A stretch of DNA of 25,254 nt from Leptospiraceae bacterium (GTDB lineage Bacteria > Spirochaetota > Leptospiria > Leptospirales > Leptospiraceae). Positions within the stretch are counted from its first letter, which is position 1, and each line of letters begins with the position of its first letter. Under the pieces are notes generated by a model. That model saw only the letters and a list, made by a program, of their open reading frames with translations, ran no database searches and was not told the DNA's origin. The stretch is taken from positions 1-25,254 of the forward strand of contig JAIXRB010000099.1 of NCBI GenBank assembly GCA_027485405.1, given 5' to 3'. Positions 1-7,736 of this stretch are shown here, in pieces. The position numbers and the translations under genes were made by a program.

Positions 1-156
1 CTGAAGACTGATCTAGTGATAAAAGTGGGCGATAGAAACAAATTCAAAGCTACCCCAGGAAGAGTGGGAAACCGTCTAGCAGTGCAAATTGGAGATTCAA
101 TCGAAGAAATTCCGGATGAATTGCTTGGTTCAACTCGGTCCGAACAAGAGTATTAA
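1..156 (+). CDS. fliM: FliM flagellar motor switch protein, C-terminal end (partial)
   Basis: The window opens inside a reading frame whose last 51 codons end at TAA 154-156. The translation contains IKVGDRNKFKATPGRVGNR followed by LAVQIGDSIEEIPDELLG. This is the pattern expected at the C-terminus of FliM, in its SpoA/FliN-like domain (V-G-x-x-x-K-F, PG, N-R-x-A-V-x-I). FliM is part of the switch complex (C-ring) at the cytoplasmic base of the flagellar motor and binds phosphorylated CheY through its N-terminus, which is outside the window. The identification rests on a short segment only; FliN or another SpoA protein is less likely because of the tail after the domain. The next gene starts inside this one. 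Confidence 0.72.
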   Translation: MKTDLVIKVGDRNKFKATPGRVGNRLAVQIGDSIEEIPDELLGSTRSEQEY

Positions 157-1459
157 ATCTAATCTTTTAAAACCCAAGGTTCTCATCGGAATCTTGGGAT
201 TCTTATCTTTATCTGGTTTTTTACCAGCGGAGATTGTAACGAAACCAAGATTACTTGTGATTTCTTTAGATGGCTTTCCTGCTTACTACTTAGATTCCAA
301 TGAAATAGAGAGCATAACTCCAAATCTCCAGAGTTTTAAAAAGAGATCTCAATTTCTAAAACGGGTTTCTTCAGTTTATCCAACTCTAACATATCCAGCT
401 CATACCAGCATGGTGACTGGAGTAGATCCAGAGCAACATGGGATATATTCGAACACACCTCTTGATCCATTTGATAAAAATGATAGTGGTTGGATGTGGT
501 ATGATTCTGACATAGGTTCCAAAACTATTTGGAAATATGCCAAAGAGAGTAGAGTTTCAACAGCAAGCCTACTTTGGCCCGTAACGGTTGGAAATAGACA
601 GGTTGACTATTTGATTCCTCAGTTTTGGAGGAAGAAGAATGCGGAAGACTCCAAACTCTTGGATGCTCTTTCAAGTCCTGGGCTATTGCCTTTCTTAGAA
701 AGAGAGACTGGGATTTCCATTTCTGAAACATCACCCGACAAAGAGCGGTTTTCTGCTTTGCGACCTATTCTTCGAAACAAAGAGATTCAATTGATTTTCC
801 TATACACAACGGATCTAGATACGGCTCACCATGGATATGGAGTCTTTTCTGAAGAATCTAAGGCTAAACTGAAAGAATGGGACTTACGCTTTGGAGAGAT
901 TTTAGATGAATGGGAAAAAATCGGTGGAAAAGAAGCTGGGCTGATTCTTGTCTCAGACCATGGTTTTGCGGCATCACAGACGACTTGTTCGCCTAATGTA
1001 TATGGTTTACAGAAAGGTTGGATCGATCTGGCAAGTGAAAGCTATGATTTCATTTTTAAAAGCAACGGAGGTTCGGGATATCTTTTATCAGGGAAACGAA
1101 AAGAAATGACTGCTTCTGAAGAAGAAAGTATGAAATTGGATTTGGAAACTCAATGCCCTGGCTTGCAAATTTTGAAAAGGAAGAAACCTTTGTATCCTAA
1201 GACAAACAGTCCTTTGGTTTTATTCGATTTTGTAACTCAGAAAGGTATGGTGTTTTCTTCCACTAAAAAAGGTGCTTTATTTTCAAATTTAACGAAACCC
1301 AGTTTTGGCCATGGACACGATCCAGAGAGGGAAGATATGAAAACAATCTTGGGCTTTCAAGGAACAAAGAATCTATCAACTAACGTTTCTTCGATCAAAG
1401 ATGTTTTTTGGATTACCTGTGAATTTTTTTCTTGGGAATGTAAATCAGAAGCCAAATAA
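116..1459 (+). CDS. Exported type I phosphodiesterase / nucleotide pyrophosphatase family protein
   Basis: This 447-residue protein belongs to the alkaline phosphatase superfamily, ENPP-like branch, which hydrolyses phosphodiester or pyrophosphate bonds with two metal ions. Visible motifs, numbered from ATG 116, are LLVISLDGF (metal-binding Asp about 52), YPTLTYPAHTSMVTG (likely nucleophile Thr about 92), TDLDTAHHGYG (Asp/His metal ligands), LVSDHGF (Asp-His pair) and GHGHDPEREDM near the C-terminus, matching the family's GYDN-type His motif. Residues about 20-38 are hydrophobic and end in LPA, a probable signal peptide, so it should act outside the cytoplasm. ATG 116 is preferred over an upstream TTG at 89 in the same frame; either way the gene overlaps the fliM tail, by 41 nt from ATG 116. 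No strong ribosome binding site is seen, so reinitiation after fliM is plausible. The true substrate is unknown. Confidence 0.85.
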   Translation: MNCLVQLGPNKSIKSNLLKPKVLIGILGFLSLSGFLPAEIVTKPRLLVISLDGFPAYYLDSNEIESITPNLQSFKKRSQFLKRVSSVYPTLTYPAHTSMVTGVDPEQHGIYSNTPLDPFDKNDSGWMWYDSDIGSKTIWKYAKESRVSTASLLWPVTVGNRQVDYLIPQFWRKKNAEDSKLLDALSSPGLLPFLERETGISISETSPDKERFSALRPILRNKEIQLIFLYTTDLDTAHHGYGVFSEESKAKLKEWDLRFGEILDEWEKIGGKEAGLILVSDHGFAASQTTCSPNVYGLQKGWIDLASESYDFIFKSNGGSGYLLSGKRKEMTASEEESMKLDLETQCPGLQILKRKKPLYPKTNSPLVLFDFVTQKGMVFSSTKKGALFSNLTKPSFGHGHDPEREDMKTILGFQGTKNLSTNVSSIKDVFWITCEFFSWECKSEAK

Positions 1460-1474
1460 TTGAAGATTATTTGG
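1452..1474. terminator. Hairpin spanning two convergent stop codons
   Basis: Eight-base arms CCAAATAA (1452-1459) and TTATTTGG (1467-1474) flank a 7-nt loop. The TAA stops of the phosphodiesterase gene (+) and the TetR-type gene (-) both lie inside the stem. The arms are AT-rich and no clean T-run follows, so it would be at best a weak bidirectional terminator. Confidence 0.4.
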
Positions 1475-2120
1475 AGAGCATAATCCCTGATCCCATCATA
1501 GAAAGTAAGCGTTCCATTAGAATTTCTTCGGCAACCACGTTTGGATTTTTTGATTCAGCGACTCTGCTAATTCTCCCTTCTAAGCAAAGCATTGAATATC
1601 CGTGGCTAAGTGACCAAATCATCAAACTCATATCAACCGAATCCCATGCTTGGATTATTTTTAAGTCCTGCAAGCGACTGATAGCTTGGTGTAATACGCT
1701 AAATGCTTGATTTCCTGCTTCTTCCATTTCCGGATAATCTTTTGGATTTGAAATCACATCGGAAAACATTAGTTTGTACATCTCTGGATTTGACAAAGCA
1801 AAGCGAAGGTATTCCCGACCGCTGTTCATAAAAGCTTCTTTTGGATCGTCTGGAACAGAACTTAAGCCCCGTAAAAGGGACTCTTTGAATTCAATGAAAC
1901 CTTTTTCAATCAAAGAAGCTATCAAGGCGTCTTTCTTTGGAAAGTGTTTGTTTGGGGCCGAGTGAGAGACACCCAGAATTTTTGCGATTTCTCGAAGGCT
2001 TAAGCTTTCTAGTCCTTTTTTGCGAATCCAAAGCAAAGACTCCTTTAAAATGGCTTCTCGTAGGTTTCCATGATGATAGCCAAGCTTTGTCTGTTTCTTT
2101 CTAGGGGTTCGAATCGCCAC
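1467..2120 (-). CDS. TetR/AcrR-family transcriptional regulator
   Basis: A 217-residue DNA-binding regulator. The N-terminus carries YHHGNLREAIL (residues 15-25), typical of one branch of TetR proteins. It is followed by a helix-turn-helix, SLREIAKILGVSHSAPNKHF (residues 41-60), and then KKDALIASLIEKGF leading into the ligand-binding helices. The family binds short palindromes as dimers and leaves them when an inducer binds the C-terminal domain. The gene is divergent from the adaptor/RND efflux operon, and the 40-bp palindrome between them is the obvious candidate operator, so it probably represses the pump and perhaps itself. The start is GTG at 2120; no ATG lies upstream in frame and no clear Shine-Dalgarno is seen. 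The ligand cannot be told from sequence. Confidence 0.9.
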   Translation of the reverse strand: MAIRTPRKKQTKLGYHHGNLREAILKESLLWIRKKGLESLSLREIAKILGVSHSAPNKHFPKKDALIASLIEKGFIEFKESLLRGLSSVPDDPKEAFMNSGREYLRFALSNPEMYKLMFSDVISNPKDYPEMEEAGNQAFSVLHQAISRLQDLKIIQAWDSVDMSLMIWSLSHGYSMLCLEGRISRVAESKNPNVVAEEILMERLLSMMGSGIMLSK

Positions 2121-2180
2121 AGCGTTAGGGAACTGGGTATCTTTAAAAAAGTCGAATGATTTTTTAATCCATGGAAAAAA

Positions 2181-2220
2181 ATGTAGACAATATCTACTTT
2201 GAAGTAGTCTCTGTCTACAT
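2181..2220. promoter_or_regulatory. 40-bp palindromic candidate TetR operator (two embedded 15-bp sites)
   Basis: Outer arms ATGTAGACA (2181-2189) and TGTCTACAT (2212-2220) are perfect inverted repeats. Inner arms CTACTT (2194-2199) and AAGTAG (2202-2207) share the same centre at 2200/2201. The left half contains GTAGACAATATCTAC and the right half, read on the other strand, GTAGACAGAGACTAC, which match at 11 of 15 positions. Two TetR dimers could therefore bind side by side in opposite orientation. The element lies between the TetR-type gene and the efflux operon and stops 2 nt before the operon's ATG. Binding is inferred, not shown. Confidence 0.75.
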
Positions 2221-2222
2221 AT

Positions 2223-2816
2223 ATGAAGAAAATACTACTTTTCAGTTTTATTCTCTTTTGTTTGGTCCAATGCAAAAAGGATTCGAATGAAAGTAACCAC
2301 TATCTTTGGAAAACAAAGGGATTGATTCCGAGTTTCGGAAATGAAGTTTTTTTACAAGTTAAGGTATCTGAGAAGTCACCTGGAAAGTATCAGCTGATCT
2401 GGAAGCCAGAAGATCTATGGCTATTCAAAGAATTAGAAATAACTTCTTTCACCCTGCATCTACCTCAAATCTCAGAAGCGAGGCTTCCGATCCCCATTTC
2501 CAAATTCTCCAACGCCGAACCACCCAGGGAATTTACTTACTATCCAGGATGGCTTTCTGAATCGGATCTAGCTGTTTCCTTTAGCGTAAACAGTCCGTTA
2601 TTTGCGGTTCCTATTTCTTCCATTTACAATCCATTCGGAGAAGAAAGTTTTCTTTGGTTAAATGAAAATAAGAGAGCTAGAAAGACTATGGTTCGAGTTC
2701 TTTCTCGTAAAGGAAAGGATGCCTTGGTTTGGGGAGAAATCAAAGAAGGGGATCAAATCATTGTAAATCGAATCTGGGCACTGGCGGACCAAGTATCCAT
2801 TGAGAATAGCCGATGA
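2223..2816 (+). CDS. Small lipoprotein resembling a truncated RND membrane-fusion (adaptor) protein
   Basis: This 197-residue protein starts with a lipoprotein signal (MKKILLFSFILFCLVQC; lipidated Cys17). Its C-terminal third reads like the membrane-proximal part of periplasmic adaptors of RND pumps: FAVPISSIYNPFGEESFLWL, then KTMVRVLSRKGKDALVWGEI, then EGDQIIVNRIW. Adaptors of this family usually have about 350-400 residues including a lipoyl domain and an alpha-helical hairpin. Here both seem to be missing, with only about 100 residues between the lipid anchor and the conserved end. The gene overlaps the RND gene by 4 nt (ATGA), so the two are probably translationally coupled and their products probably act together. 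The start codon follows the palindromic operator directly, with no Shine-Dalgarno. Function is inferred from the C-terminal pattern and context. Confidence 0.65.
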   Translation: MKKILLFSFILFCLVQCKKDSNESNHYLWKTKGLIPSFGNEVFLQVKVSEKSPGKYQLIWKPEDLWLFKELEITSFTLHLPQISEARLPIPISKFSNAEPPREFTYYPGWLSESDLAVSFSVNSPLFAVPISSIYNPFGEESFLWLNENKRARKTMVRVLSRKGKDALVWGEIKEGDQIIVNRIWALADQVSIENSR

Positions 2817-5800
2817 AATTTGCTGATTTTATCTTTGAACGAAAATCTCTTATTTTCTTCTTTTTCTCTGCCTTTCTTGGGTTAGGGATACTACTCTTTT
2901 TTCTAATGCCAAGAGAAGAAGACCCTAGACTCAAAGAAAGGGTTGGGGTATTGAAGATCATTTATCCTGGAGCAGGGCTACGAAGCATAGAAAAACTCAT
3001 CGCCGAACCTATTGAAGAAAGTCTGGTAGAAATCCCAGAAATCAAGTCCTTTGAAGTTAGGATCTTACCTGAAGTTATGTTAGGAGAGATTCGGCTGAGC
3101 GATGGTGTAGGATCTGAGTCAGAGATTAATGAAGCTTGGAAGCGAGTTGAAGATGCTATACGAAGAACGGAACCGAAACTCCCCCAAGGGATTTTACCTT
3201 GGGAATTGAACCGCAAAGTTTTAGACCAAGATGCTATCCTACTGGCTGTCACAGGAAATCTTAGCCTTCTCGAATTAAAGGATGAAACAGAAGTTTTTCG
3301 GAAAAAGATATTGTCTCTTCCAAAAGTATCAAAAGTCAATCGAATCAATGATCCCCAGGAAGAAGTGATCATCCAAACTAAAAAACAAAAACTGGACTCT
3401 CGTGGAATTACTATCCGATTTTTGTCAGAATTTTTAGGAGCAACCAACCATAGTTTGCCTCCGGGATCCTCTGAAGTGGATGGTAAAAAGCTCGTTTTAA
3501 AAACAGACGCTTGGTTTGAAAACTTAAAGGTCTTGGAGGATTTGCCCATCCCCCTCTTTGGTGGTTCCATAGTTCGTTTAGGAGAAATTGCGACAGTCGA
3601 GAGAAGGGCAAAAGAACCTAGGCAAGAAATCATGAGATGGAAAGGAAAACCATCCATCGGCTTTGGGATAGTAGCCAAGAAAGAAATCAATCTAATTGAT
3701 TTTGAAACAGACATTCTGAAAGAAGTCGAGGCGTTCAATCTAGTAAATCCAAACATAAAAATTGAAATAATAAATTCTCAGCCTAAATATGTTTCCAAAA
3801 GACTAAAAGAGTTAGGTGGTAATCTTGTCGGTGGAATTTTGATCGTTGGGGTTGTGTTGGTTACCTTGATGGGATTTCGTTTGGGGTTTTTAGCTTCACT
3901 CATTGTTCCGATTATCTCAATCATCAGTCTTGGAATTTATGCAATGTTTGGTGGAGTTTTGCACCAAATTTCGATAGCGGCTTTTGTCATGGCCTTAGGG
4001 TTACTGATAGATAACGTAATCGTAATTCTGGAAAGCATCCAAGAAAAAATAGACGAAGGAATGGAGAGCGATAGAGCTGGAAAAGAAACCATTCGCGAAA
4101 TGGGGCTTCCCCTATTGAGTGCGACTGGAACTACGCTAGCCGCCTTTATCCCTATGTTGGGTTCTAGCGGGAACTCGGCAGATTTTACCCGAGCCATTCC
4201 TGTGATCAATATGTTAACACTTGGGATCAGTTTTCTTTTTGCTTTGTTTGTTGCTCCCTTGCTGGGTTCCATGGTTTTAAAAAAGGGAACATCGAATAAA
4301 AAGCTGGATTCAGTATTAAGCAACATAACAGAAAAATTAGGACTTGCAATTGAAAAAAACTACAAAGTATTTCTGTCTATAGTAAGTATTCTTTTCTTAC
4401 TTTCTTTGATTGGCTTTGCTTTTTTACCTAAGAAATTTTTTCCAGATGCAGATAGGGACCAGCTTCTCTTTGATTTGCGACTTCCGGAGGGGGAAGCCAT
4501 CGAAAGAACCGATCAGTTGGTTTTGCAGATAGAAACGAAACTAAAACAGGACAAACGAATTAAGCATTTTACGAGTTTTGTGGGACGAACAGCTCCTCTC
4601 TTTTATTACAACTTGATTCAAAGACCGAACAGTCCTCATATTGCACAAATCCTTGTTGAATTAAACAACGTACGAACTTTGCAAGAGATTAAAAAGGAGT
4701 ATACAAGCTGGTCTTCCCAATATTTGGAAGAGGGCTATTTAGTAGTCCAAGAATTCAAACAGGGACCTCCCACCAAAGCTCCATTAGAAATTCGATTTTT
4801 TTCAGAGAATACAAAAGAACTAATGCAAGCCAAAGAAATCGCCTTAGAAACAGCGTATCAAATGGAAAGCTTGAACACAATACGAACGGACTTAAGCATT
4901 GGAACACCTGTTGTTCATTGGGAAATCGATGATGCAAGTCTAGCTCGATTCAGAAGTTCTCGAATAGAGGTAGCATCATTTATTTTATCACAAAACAAGG
5001 GAATTCCAGTAGGGACTTACCGCGCGGGAGATAGACCCATTCCCATTCTTCTCAAAACAAGTGAAGGAAACTTTGATCTGTTCGAATTAGAAAATCAACC
5101 TCTTTTGTCCACTCGTACTACCTCTGTTCCATTGAAGTCGGTTACACGATCCAATTTGATTTGGGAACCAGCCTATTTATATAGAAAAGACCGTAAGACT
5201 GGTTTTCTACTATTGGCAGAATTGAATCCTGGCGCAACAATTCCGAATGTAGTAAGAGATATCACTGGTCGATTGGAAAGAAAAAGTTTACCCAAATCAG
5301 TGGTTTGGGAGATAGGAGGCGAACAGTCAGAATCCGGAGAAGCCAATCGTTCTCTATTGGCCGTTGCTCCCATTGGAATTGTAGTTTTAATCTCTTTTTT
5401 ACTTTGGGAATTCAAATCTTGGATCAAGACATTGGTTATTCTACTAACCGTACCTCTAGCCCTCATTGGAGTTGTCCCAGGCTTATTTCTTTCCAATCGC
5501 CCCTTTGGGTTTCTGTCTTTACTCGGATTCATTGCCTTGGTTGGAATTGTCGTGAACAACGGCATACTTTTGATCGATGCTGTTTTTCGTGCTGTGGATT
5601 CCGGAAATGATTTTTCTAGTTCCGTTAGGCAGTCCCTTACAAAAAGGATAAGACCCATCTTACTCACGACTTTGACTACGATCGCAGGTTTACTTCCATT
5701 AGGATTCACCGAGGCTACTCTTTGGCCTCCATTCGCATGGACTATGATCTCAGGTCTACTTGTTTCGACTTTCTTAACTCTTGTGATCATCCCCTCAGCA

Positions 5801-7138
5801 CTTCTTTTGATCTACGGAGAAAAGAAAAGTAGCAAAATCGGTAAACGATTCCCAGGCTTCGGTATTCTAATTCTCCTTCCAGTTTTTTTATCGCATTCTC
5901 CCATTTCTGCCCGGGATATAGACTGGAAAGAAGTGGTTTCACTAGCGGAAGAAAGCCCTAAAGTAAAGCTCGCTGTAGAGGAATGGAAACGAAAAAATTT
6001 AGAATCGGATCGATTGAAAAGGGCTACGTATTATCCAAAGCTCGGTCTTCAAGTGGAGCAAATCAATCGAGATCGAGTCATAGCACCAAACGCTAGTATT
6101 CCTGTTGTGGCTGGATTGAATCCTAGTTTTTGGAGCGGAGGTGTTGAGGTCCAACAAACTCTTTTTGATCCTGCTAATTGGTGGGCTGTGAGCGAAGCAT
6201 TGGAATTGGGAGGTGAATCTTTTAAGTATCTTTCTTTTCGAGCTAAGGAAACCTCGCAAGCAGAAAGTCTTTTGAGTTATATTTTGATTCATAAAATCAA
6301 AATCAAAATAGATACTTTGAAGGACTTGATCAGTCGGTTGAATACTCGATATGCAGAAATTCGTCGGTTGTATGCGATAGGGCAGGTAACAGAAAGCGAG
6401 CTCCTGCGAATCGAGCAGGCTTTGAATCAGAGTAAAATCACTCTCTTCGATTTGGAAGAAAAGAAGCGAATTTCAAAATTGGCATTGAAGCGAAGCTTAG
6501 GAATTGATGAGGATATAGAAGTTGTATCTCTGCCCACAGAGACAGACCTTAGATTTCCATCCGAAGAAGAGGGTGCTGAGCGGCTAGAAATTCTAGCTAT
6601 CCAGAAAAAAATCCAAGCCTTGGAATTGAAAAAGAAAGGAATCGAATACGAAGCCCTTCCTAAAGTCGTTGGGAAAGCATCTTACATTTATTTGAACAAC
6701 AATCAATTTAACACGGATTCTTGGAGTCAGTTGAGTTTTGGAGTCAGCTTAAATCCATTTGATGCTGGGATTCGTAAAAACAGAATCGCCGAAACTGAAT
6801 CTGAAATTTCCTCGGCAAGAGAAGAATACAAAGACTTGTTAAAAGCCCTTCAAATCGAGAAAGAAGATTCAAAATCTAACTTATCGGTTAAAAAAAGAGA
6901 ATTGGAATTGCGGCAAGAAACCTTAAAGAAAGCTAAAGTAGCTTCTCAAAAAGAATGGGAAAGAGTTCAATCTGGTCGAAGCAATATCAATTCTTGGATA
7001 GACGCCGAATTACTGTATACCGACGAAAAAGACAAAGGCGAAACCAATAGATTGGAAATACTCGAGAATATGATCAAATACAGAAATGTGATGGGGATTG
7101 GCTATGGAAGATCAGATCTTACGGCTAGGTGGGAATGA
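2813..7138 (+). CDS. RND efflux permease fused to a TolC-type outer-membrane channel
   Basis: One 1441-codon frame encodes two full-length efflux components. Residues about 1-1005 are an RND permease, a proton-driven inner-membrane exporter. It shows an N-terminal helix followed by PREEDPRL, YPGAG at the start of the porter domain, TM4 with GLLIDNVIVILES (Asp then Asn where AcrB has Asp-Asp), a TM10-region LVGIVVNNGILLIDAV, and a final helix ending PSALLLIYGEKK. After a short basic linker, residues about 1016-1033 form a hydrophobic stretch ending in PISA before RDIDW, which looks like a cleavable signal peptide. Residues about 1034-1441 resemble the outer membrane efflux protein family, with long amphipathic helices and the repeat-type segments RRLYAIGQVTESELLRIEQAL and RVQSGRSNINSWIDAELLY. 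The stop is followed by a hairpin terminator. Similar RND-channel fusions are, to my recollection, annotated in Bacteroidetes. The substrate is unknown. Confidence 0.9.
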   Translation: MKFADFIFERKSLIFFFFSAFLGLGILLFFLMPREEDPRLKERVGVLKIIYPGAGLRSIEKLIAEPIEESLVEIPEIKSFEVRILPEVMLGEIRLSDGVGSESEINEAWKRVEDAIRRTEPKLPQGILPWELNRKVLDQDAILLAVTGNLSLLELKDETEVFRKKILSLPKVSKVNRINDPQEEVIIQTKKQKLDSRGITIRFLSEFLGATNHSLPPGSSEVDGKKLVLKTDAWFENLKVLEDLPIPLFGGSIVRLGEIATVERRAKEPRQEIMRWKGKPSIGFGIVAKKEINLIDFETDILKEVEAFNLVNPNIKIEIINSQPKYVSKRLKELGGNLVGGILIVGVVLVTLMGFRLGFLASLIVPIISIISLGIYAMFGGVLHQISIAAFVMALGLLIDNVIVILESIQEKIDEGMESDRAGKETIREMGLPLLSATGTTLAAFIPMLGSSGNSADFTRAIPVINMLTLGISFLFALFVAPLLGSMVLKKGTSNKKLDSVLSNITEKLGLAIEKNYKVFLSIVSILFLLSLIGFAFLPKKFFPDADRDQLLFDLRLPEGEAIERTDQLVLQIETKLKQDKRIKHFTSFVGRTAPLFYYNLIQRPNSPHIAQILVELNNVRTLQEIKKEYTSWSSQYLEEGYLVVQEFKQGPPTKAPLEIRFFSENTKELMQAKEIALETAYQMESLNTIRTDLSIGTPVVHWEIDDASLARFRSSRIEVASFILSQNKGIPVGTYRAGDRPIPILLKTSEGNFDLFELENQPLLSTRTTSVPLKSVTRSNLIWEPAYLYRKDRKTGFLLLAELNPGATIPNVVRDITGRLERKSLPKSVVWEIGGEQSESGEANRSLLAVAPIGIVVLISFLLWEFKSWIKTLVILLTVPLALIGVVPGLFLSNRPFGFLSLLGFIALVGIVVNNGILLIDAVFRAVDSGNDFSSSVRQSLTKRIRPILLTTLTTIAGLLPLGFTEATLWPPFAWTMISGLLVSTFLTLVIIPSALLLIYGEKKSSKIGKRFPGFGILILLPVFLSHSPISARDIDWKEVVSLAEESPKVKLAVEEWKRKNLESDRLKRATYYPKLGLQVEQINRDRVIAPNASIPVVAGLNPSFWSGGVEVQQTLFDPANWWAVSEALELGGESFKYLSFRAKETSQAESLLSYILIHKIKIKIDTLKDLISRLNTRYAEIRRLYAIGQVTESELLRIEQALNQSKITLFDLEEKKRISKLALKRSLGIDEDIEVVSLPTETDLRFPSEEEGAERLEILAIQKKIQALELKKKGIEYEALPKVVGKASYIYLNNNQFNTDSWSQLSFGVSLNPFDAGIRKNRIAETESEISSAREEYKDLLKALQIEKEDSKSNLSVKKRELELRQETLKKAKVASQKEWERVQSGRSNINSWIDAELLYTDEKDKGETNRLEILENMIKYRNVMGIGYGRSDLTARWE

Positions 7139-7191
7139 GGAACGTGTCCATCGGATTCTGATTTTTATCGTTAAAACAAAATGAAGTATAA

Positions 7192-7214
7192 CCTTCTTTT
7201 TGAGAAGGATTTTT
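7192..7214 (+). terminator. Intrinsic terminator of the efflux operon
   Basis: CCTTCT (7192-7197) and AGAAGG (7203-7208) form a 6-bp stem with loop TTTTG, followed by ATTTTT. It lies 53 nt after the stop of the RND-channel fusion. Confidence 0.7.
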
Positions 7215-7219
7215 AGATT

Positions 7220-7261
7220 GATTAGGGATCTTTTTCCTACAGGAATTATAGATCCCTAATC
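7220..7261. terminator. Long stem-loop between convergent genes
   Basis: Twelve-base perfect arms GATTAGGGATCT (7220-7231) and AGATCCCTAATC (7250-7261) enclose an 18-nt loop that itself contains TCC/GGA. It lies just downstream of the TRL-like gene on the - strand and after the efflux-operon terminator on the + strand. There is no T-run on either side, so a role as terminator or RNA 3'-end stabiliser is inference. Confidence 0.5.
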
Positions 7262-7283
7262 TCAGAAATAAGAACTCTCGAGT

Positions 7284-7595
7284 TTAATCTCCAGTAACTA
7301 CAGTGCAAAGATTGGCATAAAGACCTAGAATACTAAAGGTCTTTAGGTTTACACTTTTGATATTGGTGATTCCGCCACTGGCCGCAATAGTTGCTACTGT
7401 ATCTCCACCAAAGCCGATCACTCCAAGTATACTGGATGCACAGGATTGTGCTACTTTAGCTCCAGCTCCGTTGTTAGCTCCATGAACGCCGGTAGTTGTG
7501 CTTGAAAACAAACCGCCGTTTGGACCAAAGCCAGGTGTAGCACAGCTAATCATCATTCCTGCTCCGACAATTAACAAAAGAATTGTTTTTTTCAT
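7284..7595 (-). CDS. TRL-like family small lipoprotein
   Basis: A 103-residue protein with a lipoprotein signal (MKKTILLLIVGAGMMISC, lipidated Cys18). The mature part matches the pattern of the TRL-like family (named for a tRNA-associated locus): a TTTGVHGANNGAGAKVAQSC segment, then ASSILGVIGFGGDTVATIAA, GGITNIKSVNLK, and a C-terminal ILGLYANLCTVVTG. The cysteines in the QSCASS and LCTVVTG segments are positions typical of the family. Proteins of this family have no established function; the signal places it in the envelope. AAGGAG lies 8 nt upstream of ATG 7595, supporting the start. The gene stands alone between the efflux operon (convergent) and the repeat region. Confidence 0.75.
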   Translation of the reverse strand: MKKTILLLIVGAGMMISCATPGFGPNGGLFSSTTTGVHGANNGAGAKVAQSCASSILGVIGFGGDTVATIAASGGITNIKSVNLKTFSILGLYANLCTVVTGD

Positions 7596-7633
7596 TTAAG
7601 ATTCTCCTTGAATCGATTCGATTCTGCGATTGA

Positions 7634-7661
7634 TTTTTACTAAAACCAGGATTAATTGCAA
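7634..7661 (-). promoter_or_regulatory. Candidate promoter of the TRL-like gene
   Basis: Reading the - strand, TTGCAA (7661-7656) is followed after 16 nt by TAAAAA (7639-7634), about 40 nt before the start codon. Both hexamers are only partial matches to the sigma-70 consensus. Confidence 0.3.
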
Positions 7662-7736
7662 GAATATTTTTAATTGTCTTTTTTATTTGGCAGTTCATAC
7701 AATTTGCATTGAATGTGTAATTGGGTTGTTTGGTTT

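Noticed and set aside
2962..3756. 264-codon ORF on the - strand
   Set aside because: It is the antisense shadow of the RND permease gene, with Ser/Arg-rich low-information composition and no start context; the same applies to 5173-5790 (-).
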